Assembly (NCBI RefSeq): GCF_910591885.1
Contig: NC_063282.1
Coordinates: forward strand, 4,404,001 to 4,468,000
Length of the DNA stretch: 64,000 bases
Reading direction: 5' to 3'
DNA from: Bombus terrestris
Lineage: Eukaryota; Arthropoda; Insecta; Hymenoptera; Apidae
The position numbers and the translations under genes are program-made. Position 1 is the first letter of the stretch. Every line of letters starts with the position of its first letter. The notes below the pieces were generated by a model. The model saw only the letters and a list, made by a program, of their open reading frames with translations. It ran no database searches and was not told where the DNA came from. This document shows, piece by piece, positions 26,077 through 38,862 of this stretch.

Positions 26077-29000
26077 ATGATGGGTGCAGCGAGATCGTGC
26101 CAATGGTTGCTCATAGGAATAGTCCTCATCGTATCCTCGAATCGTGCCACCAGTCAAACAGAGATCTCAGGATCGAGCCTTAGCAAGCCAAAGACGATCT
26201 TCAGTTCCAGCTACATCGAGCCGCGAAGCAACAATGGGAATCACACGGACTTAATTCTAAATTCGCCTCGCAGACGTCGATATGTTAGATTTCCAAGTGG
26301 TCCAGCCGGCTATCTTTTCGAGGGTGGTGGACCTCCTATAGGGAGGAACATCGGTGTGCCTCCTGGAGTTCGTTTTCCATCCTGGAGACAGCACAAGTCG
26401 TTGTGGAGAAATCCTATTTCCGAGTACAACAGACCCGTGATGGGTCATCGAACTCCACGATTGATCTTCCGTGACAACGACATCCCACCCCCGGTGGGTG
26501 GCAGCGCATCCTCGTTTTTCCAACAGTCTAACCACTTGCCAGATTTTGAGGACGAGATCAGAGGTAATGTACGATAATGTGAGATAAAATGCATAAATCA
26601 CATTTCTCGTATTTAATAGAAGAATTTTAAGATTCGATATGTCGTCAACCAATTTCACGTCAAAACTTTCCATTTGCATCTTTTCCACCATCAATCGTTT
26701 CGTATTTATTTATTTATTATTTCACCATCAAGCGGCACGAGAGTCAGAAAATTAACAAAAATAGATTTATTTTATCTTTCTCGCGTGATGTTTATATTGG
26801 TAAAATATATTATATATACATATGTACGTAAATGGCACTTGAAATTTGTGACGTCGATCTCTGGTTTGGTTGGAAGGATGGGAAAAGCTAGCATTGGCTT
26901 GATTTTTTTTTCATATCGTGTTAACTGTCTGCGGTTCTATGTTGAATTGGATTCGATATTCTATTCCACTTGATTTTTCTATTTTTCTTTTATCTTTGAT
27001 TGAACAGAAATGTCAATATAGAATAGCTACGAAATGGCTATGAATGGTTGTTATTATTACTTTGATGGTTAAATATGTTTTATGAAAAAGATTACTTGAT
27101 AATTTTCTTTTCTTTTTTATTAAGAGAGGAAATTGTTGTTCCAGATCATCGAAAGCAAACCCTCGACGATTACCCTAGGTTAGAATCAGGTACGTTCCCC
27201 GCGAAACGATCAGCGTTGATCGGTGTTTCAACAGAGAGCGACGTACCGATGAGTCGTGGTCTAGTCGCACCTGTTGAAAGCCCGTTTCGCAGAGCGTTTC
27301 CGGTCTTTCGCTAATCCAATGAGTGAAACCGATACCGGATTACATTACATCGCGCCTCTGGATTTCGTACTAGTCGGATAATTGTAAATTAGCCCGGGTG
27401 CAATATCCTAACCGGGTGTCGCAACGATTGTGACATCCGGACCCGTTTCCGTCGAGCCGACGATTTCCGTCATCCGCGTTGGTCGTATCGTTACGACAGA
27501 GGCGCTCGAAGGTTCTTTCCTGTTGCTTTTACGATTTCGTTAAATCACATCGCGATTGTATTAACGACGTCCCGTGAAATAAAACTTCTTTCGGTCACTT
27601 TTTCAAACGATTGCGCTTATTTTCAATGCTCTCGCGAATTGCTCAATATTTTCAGCTCGTTTCTCTTGCGAAAGTATTCTGAAGCTAGGCTTGGAGTAAT
27701 CAGACCTTGCTTTGCACATATCAGAGATGTCTGGTATGAAACGTAAAAATCAACGAGTAACGAGTACCTTCCGTTGTTTCACTTTAATTATCCGTTTTGG
27801 AGAGACAAAAAGGGGAAAAATGTCGTAAGAGAGAAAGGAGAAAAAAGAACAGTTTGCCCTGTTTTGTGCAGAGCCGCGTCAACAAAAAAGACCGCTGTGG
27901 AAGGGTGACGATACGTTGTGCGCTGACGGACGAAGCTGCGAATTTTTTCTAATGTGCTGGATGTCCGCTGGCCTTTTGGACGGCAGTTGCGGTGGCATCA
28001 TGTACGCTTGTTGTCAGCGGAAAGAACCGAAAGGTAGCTCTGATTATAACCTGATTGAGGCACCTAGAGATCAATCTCAGCCGCTTCCGTTGGATACTTA
28101 CACGGAGACCGCCAATGATGATCGTAAGTCCTTCCTACAGAAGCATGTCATCCGATTCTTGCACTAGCATGATCGACCACCGCTGTCTTTCTTTGGAAAT
28201 GCTTCCTGAATGTCGTTATTTATCTCTCTTATTTAAGAGACGTTTCTTTTATATCTTCTCCCTTTTTCTTGCATTACTTCACTCGATCTTCCCTTATTCC
28301 CATTTACATGTTTCTTCACTATTCCATATTTTTGTTCTTTTTAATTTTTCTTTTTATTCTACTTGTCTATTTCTCTTTTTTGTCCTACGAATATTACATT
28401 AGCACTTGCATCAGCATGTCGAAATCTTCTTGACTTGTAAATCACTCGTCTCTTTAACACTTGCACTTTCCTTAGCATGCCATCGAATGCCTTCACTTTC
28501 TCTGTTTACACCTTCCAAAGCATGATAGGATGTACACCGCCCGATCTAAGTCATTTTCGTCTTTCTCTTTCGATACTTGCACGTGTCGCGATCTTCCTGC
28601 CTGCCTTCCCCTCCGGGTGAAGTTTTCTCACCTTGTTTGTCAATCGATCTTGCATGTTCATCGTGATAACAACGAGTCCGTTCCGCACTTCTTCGACGGT
28701 TCTCTTGTCACGCGAGTCCTCTGAATTTCGTATCCACTTCCGGTGTTCCTAGTTCGCGAGGAATAAGTCCTCCGTCCCCCTGAAGTACGATCTCCATCTT
28801 CAATCATCGATTTCGTCTGTACGAGTATAAAGAGAGATTTCCATAAATTTAATTAATTCACAGATTAATTACAAATAAGTGAAATTCTTCTTCCAGTCGA
28901 ACCGCGTTTAAGAGGACACTTTTAATTTAACGGAATCGATAGAGTCGCGATTTAAAACGTATTATTGCTTGGTAGTTTGACCGTCAAATGTTTCATTGAA

Positions 29001-31284
29001 TTACTCCAAGCCTAATTCGGTAATACTAACTTGTAGACCAACGAAACGTTATCAAGTGAAAGATGTTTCCGTCGCTACGATACCAAAGTGTTTGAACATA
29101 CATATATACTGCATAAAATAATTAGAGGATCGTTACTATGAACGATTCTATTGCGTTAAATAAGCAAGGAGAAGATTCTATTATAAATAATAGACTGAAA
29201 TATATAATAGTTGTTCGTGTGATAGTTTTAAAAAAGACGATTAAACCTAATTTTTTTAATTCGCGTGTATCATAATCTGAACTAATGTATGCGTTCTTTG
29301 CTAAAAGAAAAATTCCTCTTAGAAGGGTTAAGGTAATAATTAAAATAAACGTATAAACGCAAGAAAAAGATATTATAAAAATCAAGCTGATACGGAAAAC
29401 GGTGCCCTGATTGTTTTGAGCAGTGTATTTATACATATTCCGCTACTAACTCTTCAAGAGCTGCTCGTAAACGAACACTGCAAACCGATACTACATATCT
29501 AGATTGAAATGGAGTATCTACATCCTCGTAATTACAGGCTGCGGGATTCCCGTCTCGAAGCAAACCGCGCAAAGAAGAATCGTCGGAGGCGACGACGCAG
29601 GATTCGGCAGTTTTCCATGGCAGGTCAGATTTGCATTGACGAATCGTAGTCAATCCTTTCCAGCCTTTTGTATCGTCTTTTAAACAGAGAAAATGTTCTA
29701 CTTTCTCAGGCGTATATACGAATCGGGTCCAGTCGATGCGGCGGCACTCTCGTTAATCGATTCCACGTCGTCACTGCTGGTCACTGTGTAGCTAAGTAAG
29801 TGGAATATCGAACATCTGAAGCTGTTACGACTTGCAGAATTTCTCGAAGTTCTAGAATTTCCTTAATCTATACGTGGCTCAGAACTGAAAGCCTCGATAC
29901 TATGATAAAAATTCCGCAAGTGCAATATCGATCGCTATTCTCTTTCAATTGTTCTTTCGTTTTACGTTTAGGGCATCAGCTCGTCAAGTTCAAGTCACTC
30001 TAGGTGATTACGTAGTGAATTCTGCTAGCGAGACATTACCAGCTTACACCTTCGGTGTCAGAGAGATTCGCGTTCATCCTTACTTCAAGTTCACTCCTCA
30101 AGCTGACAGGTACGTTGGCATTTCACGAGTGGTTCTAGCAGACGCTGAAATGAAATTGCCTGTTGTTCAGGTTCGACGTGGCTGTTCTACGATTAGATCG
30201 TCCGGTTCATTACATGCCTCACATAGCGCCGATCTGTTTGCCCGAGAAAAACGAGGACTTTCTAGGACAGTATGGATGGGCTGCTGGATGGGGAGCATTG
30301 CAGGCTGGTAAATATAGAAATTTATCCGGAACGTTACAGAGTTTGGGCTAGTGACGGTCGTGTATTGAATTATGTTAAAATGAACAGGATCGAGGTTACG
30401 TCCCAAGACACTACAAGCAGTAGACGTACCTGTGATAGACAATCGAATCTGTGAGAGATGGCATCGGTCCAATGGGATTAACGTTGTGATTTATGACGAG
30501 ATGATGTGTGCTGGGTACCGTGGAGGTGGCAAGGACTCCTGCCAAGTGAGTTTAAATTGACGCGAAACGATTCAGGAATTACTGTAAGTGGAAACGATAT
30601 AGCGCGTAAAATTAGTCAAAAGCTACAAGTTACAGATTTGTAAATTTATGTGTCAAAACGTGCAATTCGAGACATTTTTGGAGAGGTAAGAACCTCGAAT
30701 GCTTTTCAACACTGTGCGACAAGAGCAATAAACAAAGAAAAATTCACGAATTCAGAAATTTTTGTAGAGCTAATGTGAATTGTATTGGCTGTGTTCAATT
30801 TCGATCGACAATTACTAACGAGCAAGAAACAACAGTGGCTTATTGCCGTATAAATTTAATGAATCGTAACCGGAATATTAATTTACAAATAATTTTAGCG
30901 ATGAATTACACCATATCTATAAAACGGGTACCAGATGCAGCTATTTATTGTCAGTGGGTATCTCTCCCCAAAGCTTCACCCATTACGCTATATCGTCCCC
31001 ACCCCGTACATATAGTACATAATCTAGAATGTTCAAGTTGAATTTGAAAGAACTGAGTGATGGTACTTCTTTATTGTGTAAAAAAAAGAAAAAAAGATTG
31101 AGAGCTTTTTGCCTATGATTTTCAGGGTGACAGTGGTGGGCCACTGATGTTGGAGAAAACAGGACGATGGTACCTAATAGGTATCGTTTCAGCGGGTTAC
31201 TCGTGTGCTCAGCCAGGCCAGCCAGGAATCTATCATCGGGTAGCTAAAACGGTCGACTGGATAACCTACGTTATCAATTCGTAG
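26077..31284 (+). CDS. Secreted clip-like trypsin-type serine protease (Stubble/proclotting-enzyme-like)
   Basis: Nine coding exons are phase-consistent: 26077-26563, 27127-27189, 27872-28123, 29538-29623, 29710-29795, 29972-30109, 30171-30307, 30388-30545 and 31126-31284. They give 521 aa. A signal peptide is followed by a Pro/Arg/Gly-rich, low-complexity region. Next comes a six-cysteine module at residues 200-230 (C-x5-C-x5-C-x9-C-x6-CC), which resembles a clip or Stubble-type knot. The S1 domain starts after RR at IVGGDD (cleavage R281/I282). The catalytic residues are H321 (TAGHC), D373 and S472 (GDSGG). D466, six residues before the serine, predicts trypsin-like specificity. The domain order implies an extracellular zymogen activated by another trypsin-like protease. 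The order and the tight S1 sequence resemble a conserved insect protease of unknown substrate, so I give no symbol. Confidence 0.93.
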
Positions 31285-31761
31285 CGAGACGAATCAAAAG
31301 GGATAGAGATTGTTCTCTGTAAAAACTTTGCATGAAACAAAGTTTACGACACGGTATTGGATAGGATCTCTGACGATTTCGTAACTGGCTGGCAAATGAT
31401 CGAATGATAGATGCCGAGGATCTAGGAACTGTGTAACTGGGAATTTCGACGATTCTACGCTCGAGGAATGTGAAACATTGTGACGAGATAATGTTTAAAG
31501 TCAGGAACAAAGTTGTCCGTCTTCGAGGTGGAAGAACTGTTGCTATCATGCATCGATTTCTAACATATAATTTTCTAACGAAACGAGGTGATGCGTGGAA
31601 ATTGTTTTAACTTGTAAGTCGCGCCCGGTGAACTTTCTTTCGTCGATTATCTAAGCCTTGCGAGGCAAAAAGCGTCTACATTCTTGACGTACGGTGTGAA
31701 ATGTAACGATGTGGATATTTTGTAAATTAAGTGCGTGTGATATTCGTTTGTATTCGCGCTT

Positions 31762-31767
31762 AATAAA
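31762..31767 (+). terminator. Polyadenylation signal of the serine protease gene
   Basis: AATAAA on the plus strand 0.48 kb after the stop codon, within a T-rich context. It is the first clear hexamer downstream, and gives a 3' UTR of ordinary length. Confidence 0.5.
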
Positions 31768-33145
31768 TGTTCAGTTTTTTATTTTATCATTGTCTATCCA
31801 TTTCTTTTTGTGCGTTTTAACGGATGGGACGAAAAAACAAGGCCTTTACATTAAAAACATACTTTGTTATTCGACAACCGCTATAATTCAACGCAAGCTT
31901 AGCGTTGCAAATAATAGAATAACGCGCTTAAGTATGTATTTTTCATTGCGTATATAAGTACACATTTATCTCGTTATTCGGTTTAACAGTAAGTATGTGT
32001 GACAACGAGCATCGAATTTCTGCATTTGCAGATCGCAGGACGTCGGTTCTCGAAATTCTATTAAATAAGATTATCATCGGATAAACTACGGTATAGTTAC
32101 AAATTTCCCATCTTCACACCAACAAAAAAGTACACTAACTTCCCGCTTTCACGACGAAATTTCATTATTTTTATACAAACAACCTTTTGTTCTACTAACG
32201 TCGATAACGCGTCGAACGTCGTCTCAGGTTATCCGATATTTTCAATAACAACTGCCTGATTATTATAGCGAAAAAAGGAAAAAAGGTCGTCGTGAAAACG
32301 GGAATATGATCAATTCCCTATAGTTTCCTAGTTTAGAAAATTCATTAGCATTCGCAACCATCTATACATCTTGTCACACAAAGCGCGTGATCCATGTATT
32401 ATATTATCTTTAATTTATTTTTTAAGTATATCTTTGAAACCGCAGTGAAAAAAGACGGCGTCTAAACGCAAAAGAGATCCCCAAAAAAAAAAAAAAAAAA
32501 AAGAAGAAAAAGAACATATCTAACTATCTATTTCATTCGGCCTGCGTCAAGATGATTGTTCTTCGAGACCATTGCTCCCTGACGACAGAGTAAGTTAAAA
32601 TTCATCATCTAAGTTAAATAAACTAATGATAATACTTTCTCTTCGAGTCTAGTATGCTCGAATACTAATAGAGGAGGAGGACGAAGAAAGATCAGGTCAA
32701 AAGGGACCCCTTCAGTTGATCTACCGTACGATGCTCGTGGGATGCATCGTTGGTTACCAAGCTGTCGTGAATGCCGCGGCATTCTAAATGCACTCTTGTG
32801 AACGATATTTAGATTAGAGATCGTGTCGGAAATTTTCCATATCGTTTCTTCCAGTTGAATGCTGGTGATTCGAAACTTTCCTGATCGTCTCTGAATTAAA
32901 CGTTCCTGAGTGATTCCGTATAGCAGCTGAAAACAGTCTTGTATTGCAATTGTCATGGGACAACAAATGCACTGGCAGATAAAGTGGAGATACTTCGTGA
33001 CAATCTGGTCTATGAAATCGGGCAGGTACGTCGAATAGCAAACGGTAGATCGTTCTTCAAACTTGAAACGATTACCGTTCGTTGTTCGAAGTACCGTTCT
33101 TTGGTCACTACCAATTCAAATCCCACGAGGATAAATCGCTCTCTT
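31768..33145. other. Convergent intergenic region between serine protease and P5B ATPase
   Basis: The genes on either side point toward each other, so both 3' UTRs lie here. There is a run of 20 A residues at 32483-32502. No further coding region is supported. Confidence 0.5.
32483..32502. repeat. A20 homopolymer
   Basis: An uninterrupted run of 20 A on the plus strand. It is not preceded by a recognisable retrocopy, so a simple mononucleotide repeat is the likely reading. Confidence 0.8.
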
Positions 33146-36100
33146 CTACGACGGTAAAATATCGAGTTCAAGGACACTTTGTGTACTGGGAGACAAACCA
33201 TATTCGCTTTTGTGCATCAAGGTGCTCTTCAAATCTCTCAATTTCTGCGGTTGAAGAGCCATAGCGGTGTTCCTAGGCAGGGTTGCGATTGGATTTGTGC
33301 TGTGGCTCTTAAAACTGGCTTTTTCGTACCGATTGATCCCTTTCTCCGATTCCGAATTGTATCTTCTCTTCGCTGTTAGCTCTTCTATGTTCGGTTGTTT
33401 CAGCACGGAATCTCTGTCCTCGAAGCAAGGAACCGTTTGCATGGATACGGTGTTTCTGCGATCGTTGAACAAGGACTTGGGATTTAGAGTGACTTCTCTG
33501 GCAGAGCCAAAGTGCTTGAAATTCTCACAGATCGGACTGTTCATGAAGCTCGTGTCCACAGGATGGCAGGACTCGGGAACGCGTTTCTCGATCTTGATCT
33601 CGGTGACGTTTTGACGAATCAGAATGTCGGGAGCAGCTTCTGGTAACGGTTCTTGGGAGATCGGTGGCCATTTTAAATCGCGTGCCATGTCACGGTCAAT
33701 CGCGAGGAACTTTCGTCTAGATTTGTCTATGTTATGCCAACGATAGCGTAATTTTCTAAAAACGAGGTAGTCAACAAAGAAGTACTCCATTAGCAACGAG
33801 ATCACGAAGTTGACGATACCGTAGCCGACCAAGATGAAGCGGAAGCCAACGTTCTCTGGAAGAATCAGCTCGAACCAGTCTCTCAGCCACTCAAAGGGAA
33901 AGGTTGCGAGGTAAACGGAGAAGAGGCTGAGACAAATGAACGAGGTGAGCAGACCGTAATTCGTGAACAGCGACTTTCTATATGGATGACCCTTAGAGAA
34001 CGTAACAGCCAGAATGATATACTGCATGGAACTGATTATGAAAACCGTGTAATTTTCGGTACAACTCACATCGTCCTTGTTCTCAGCAGCTTTCTCCGTG
34101 GCATTGAACGGTTTGAACCAATCCATTTGTTGAAGATGCCATAGACTAACGGACTGAAATAGAGCCACAATCAAAATTTGCGTCACTAAGCTAAGAATGG
34201 GAGTGATGCTAATGAGACTGTTCAGAGGAGCTGTTTTCACTAATGGACCACCGTAAGCCTCGGTACGACCAAAGAAGAAAGCGAAGATCGAGATAATAAA
34301 GAGATCTATGTAGAGGAACTCGATGTCTGTCAAATTCGACTCGAAACTGTACAGCAGCATCACGGAGATGAATTGAGTGAGCGAGTAACTCGCCATATAC
34401 TTGAAAATTCCGAAGGAAGTGACCAAAGCTGCGCGACCTTCTCGAATCACGGTCAATACACAAGAAATGTTAGTCTCGCGGCTGGTAAACGGCGATGCTA
34501 CTGAAGATTCAGTGTCAGAGAGAGATATTCCGGTGTGGGCAGCTTTCAAAGCTCCACAGTCGTTTGCCCCATCACCTACCATAGCTGAAAATAATATTTA
34601 AAATTAACATTTCAATCAAGATAATATAAATTGTTTGAAGAAGAATTCAGTTACGTACCAACATAGTATCCCAAAGATTGCAATTCTTGAACGAGTTGTT
34701 GCTTCTGATCTGGCGACATCCTCGCAAAGATTGCTCCACGAGTGACAAGTTTGGGAATCAGTTCTGGGTAATATTGTTTGACTAGTGCCCACGTTTTACC
34801 CGTGAGTGAAAACACGTATTTGTTTTTTGAGTGGTGTAAGCTGAAACAATGATATGCAAAAGTGAGGGATTAGATGTTAACACGTTCGCTATCGGAGTAA
34901 TTTAAATTTAATCCTAAACTATGATATAAACAAATGTATAAGTCTCGCACTAATTTACTGTAGTAGTAAATGTGAATGACATTCGTAATGACGTATAGCT
35001 GAATGAACTTACTCGCCGGCTAAATAATTGACATCGTTATCGAACTGATTGTTCCCAAAGGAGCCACTCTCCACTGTTTCCAAGCTAGCTACACTATTCA
35101 AATCAGTCATTTCGCTGAGATCCCCGTGTCCCATAGATGGCTGACTGCTGCTCTTCGTGAAATAGATTTGTGGTTTCATCTGGTTCTGCTGAGTGGCAGA
35201 AACTGCAATGACGGGTGTACCTGGCTTCACGATGTCACAGTCTCTGGCAACGGACAGTGCAGTCAGCATATTGTCGCCAGTCACCATGACAGTCTTTATA
35301 CAGGCAGTGTTTAATGCACTAATCACAGGCGTGGTTTCTGGTTTCAATCTGTTTTCCATAATGACGAATGCTAAGAACGTCAAATCGGACTCTGCAGACT
35401 CGCGACTCAATCGCTGGACCTTGGCGTAAGGAAGACGATTCAAAGATTTGTGTGCGAGGCCGATCACACGGTAGCCTTCCGAAGTATAGTCTTGTAACAC
35501 AGCGCCAAAATCTGCTGGGACTATAAAAACAATACGATTAGTCATAACTTGAAGAGAGTTTAAAACACAAAATTTAAAAGATGTGTTGCAATATTTACTG
35601 GATTCTGCTCTGGAGAGGCTGAGAATCATTTCTGGGCTGCCTTTGCAATAGAGGTCGTAATGATTAGCTCCCAACGTCCTGGTAATCACGCTCATCCTTT
35701 GGAGACTAGATGTGAACGGAAATTGACGAACGATTCCAATTTCTAAACCTTGTTCCCCCAATTCTGTCGTAGAACCAGTCAACGTGGTATCAAGGTTGTT
35801 TAAAGAGATGTTATCGATCACGTCAGAAGACATAGAATTTTGTCGGCTGATCGAGATTCTTATTTCGTTGGGTAGCTTCTTCAATAAATTGGAGCCTTTT
35901 GGTGGTCGCACTATTGTAGGGAAAAGCATCGAGAACTTTGACGTATCGGATACATCGGGCTCTTCCAAGCTCCAACCCGTAGACTCAAACATTTTTAGGT
36001 CGAGTGGATCTCCGACAAGTTGATTTTCTATTATAGTGATTCCGTGGCAAGTCACCATTCCGATGAGAAGATCGTTTAGGGGCAAGGATGCGATATCTTT

Positions 36101-38759
36101 GATAGGCGGCTGGAATTTCTTATCGATGGTATTCACTACGCCCCACATGTCGAGACCATCTTCAGTCAGCGTCCCAGTTTTGTCAAAACAGATACAGTCA
36201 ATTGATCCTGACACATTGATTGTTCTTGGACTCGTACAGTAAATCTTGTTTTTCTCAAGTCTGCGTTGTGCCACCATTCGACCAACTGTCATAGCCGCTG
36301 GTAGAGCTGGCGGTACTACGATGGTAACCAGATCTAACGCTTCAAGAGCGATGTGATGGTTTGGGACACCTCTCATAGCCTTTGTCACAATGGTGTAAAT
36401 CACTCCAATACTAGCTATACCAGCCAATAATATGACGAACTTGTAAGAATCTTGTTCAAACTTGAAATCGACTGGTGGAGGATACATAATGGATCTGACC
36501 AGTCCACCTTTGCTGGTGTTGAACCCAGTTCTCACGACAACAGCTAAAACCTGCAAGAAAAATAAATTATGTGATCAATAATCATTGATCATTTTTCTAA
36601 AGTCCCTATACAACAATTAGACTGCAGATTTTTCTAAATTTATAGGAAATTTAAAAAGGCAAAAATGCATAGAATGCATATAATATGCAAGAATAGATAA
36701 AATATTTAAAGAAACAAATCTCTGTTCAGGTCTCATCTTTTTCAGTTCTGCCCTTCAAAATATGAATTTGCATAGATATGTCTAGTAATAACGAACTTGG
36801 AAAATTAATCAGAAATTCTAATATTTCGAGTTACCTTCTCCGAACCGTAGTATCTCGTTTGAATAACTCGAGTACCACAGAACAGCGTGTGTCTTGCATG
36901 TTCCTTAATGTCGTATATCATTTCATTGGACGAAGGAATAGGTGTTTTTGTGACAGGAACCGACTCTCCGGTCAACATAGATTCATTCAGAATGCAATTC
37001 CCAGTCAGAAGCACTGCGTCACAAGGCATTAAACAGCCATGAGATGGAATAACCAAAATATCACCAGGTACCAATTTTTCAGCAGGCACGGTCGCTGTTT
37101 GCCCGGTCGCGCGGTCTCTCATCACCGTTGCCACGTCGGAAGAATATACAGTGGAACGTAAGTTGTGTTGGTTCTGTAAAAGGGTCCTTGGTTATTAATA
37201 TAATTCAGAGATTGATGCAACAAGCGGCCGAAAAGTTGCATACCCGACGAGTCTGGAAGACTGCCATAATTATGCCGACGCTGGACATGGCCAAGATAAC
37301 CATGGCGTAATAATAATAGTTGTCGGCAATCCAGAGACAAAAACTAAACAGTTGGAAGACGTAGAATGGATTAAGGACCTCGAGACAAAGCAGCGTTAGA
37401 ATACTCTTTACTCGAATCACGATTTCATTGTTTCCGTAAACGCAACGTCTGTAAAGAAAACAGAAGATATTTTTTAGATAGTGTCGCAAAGTAGATTTAT
37501 TGTGTTTATGGGAATTTTTGTGGATATTTGCCTCATATGCTGTTCAAGCGAATTTAATCCTTGCATTTGATGCAATGTGGAAGTTAGGACACCAACGTCT
37601 AAACCACGAAGTTTTAGGAACTCGGATCTCTCGGGGTCCCAAACGTAAGTTAATTTCTTGCAGTGGAACAGGGTGATCGACGGAACCTCTGTATACAAAT
37701 ATAAATTGATTAATTTTTTATATGAAGAAGAAATATTTTTTAAAAGGCTTTTCTTACCGTAAAAAGAAAATATTTCTTTTAATTGTTGAATACTTACGTT
37801 TAAATTGTCCACCGGCTAAATGCAGTGAGAGTGATGGAGGATATTCTTCCTTTACTTCCTTGACGGTTATCACGCTGCCGTTCTCCATCCATGGTTCGTT
37901 ATCCATCAATGATTTTCCATCGAAAGGTTTACCGCTTGAAAAATATGTAAAATATTAGCTTGAAATTAATAAAAAGAATGTCGTTCATAAAATAAGGAAT
38001 GCTTACAGTATATCTTGAGCGGCCAAAGTCTGCAATTTCTTTACGTAATAACTCGTGTGTTTTCCTTGGAACTTTTCTACCAGCAAAACAGTGTCTGCGG
38101 TTTCTAATTGACATTTGGAATGAGTTGCTAGCAACATAAGATGCGGTATCCAGTGAAAGACCAATCTAAGAAGCCCTCCAGTAATGATAATCAAGAACCA
38201 AGTAACAGCGGTCAAAAGATTATTTCTCTTGTATCTAGAAGAAATAGGAAAAAGCGTTGCATAACATCGTGACACTTTCAACACGCGATATGTATGTATG
38301 TACCTACCCATAAATTTCCATTTGATCTTCTTCACCAGGGTTGATGTAATCGATACCATTCTTTAGGTGGAGAATTCCATTGCCCCTGGTTCCTGAAATA
38401 ACACAATGGCCAAATAATTAGATCGATATAATTGACGACAGGCAATAAAATTTCATAGAAATAACCGCGTGAAATAAATTGCTTCGTAACAATGTGAAAT
38501 GCTCGTAATCATCAATTAAACGGACTATCAATGGTACGTTATTTATGGACGGCGATTTCATTCGGTAGGATCGTCAAGGACGATTCGATAGAATCGCTGC
38601 CAAATAATTTGATTAAGTAGGCGGTGATCTCTTACCCTCCAAAAGTTCCGTTTTCTGCTCGCGCTGTTGATCAGCGGTGGTATTAGTACCGCGTGTTCCA
38701 AACACGCTGTACGCGTTTCTGGCGAAGCTCAAGTTCAATTTATTCGGAGTAGGCGGCAT
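33146..38759 (-). CDS. P5B-type ATPase, ATP13A2/ATP13A3-like polyamine transporter
   Basis: Eleven phase-consistent coding exons: 38759-38636, 38392-38308, 38234-38007, 37934-37798, 37688-37532, 37448-37244, 37173-36835, 36550-35599, 35520-35013, 34840-34659 and 34584-33146. They give 1451 aa, with a long C-terminal tail. The visible motifs are actuator LTGES at about 380, the P5B signature PPALP at about 505, phosphorylation site D548 in DKTGTLTEDG, and hinge GDGAND at about 977. PPALP rather than PPELP separates P5B from the ER-type P5A pumps. Hydrophobic segments occur before and after the catalytic core as expected for a multi-pass pump. Human relatives export polyamines from late endosomes or lysosomes. 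The gene has a GC-AG intron (37531-37449) and a stop-free 78-nt intron (35598-35521). The paralogue cannot be fixed; insects often have a single P5B gene. Confidence 0.95.
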
Positions 38760-38799
38760 GATGATCGCAGAAAAAGGAGCGGATCTTAAGCGCGAATAC

Positions 38800-38862
38800 T
38801 ATATATGTATATGTAATATCTAAATATATATATAATATTTATATATATATATCTGTTTCTCC
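38800..38862. repeat. AT dinucleotide-rich tract
   Basis: Imperfect TA/AT repeats lie just upstream of the P5B ATPase start codon, in its probable 5' UTR or promoter. A TATA function cannot be separated from simple repeat here. Confidence 0.6.

Noticed and set aside
33179..33614. Open frames antisense to the last P5B ATPase exon
   Set aside because: They mirror a confirmed coding exon and show no domains.
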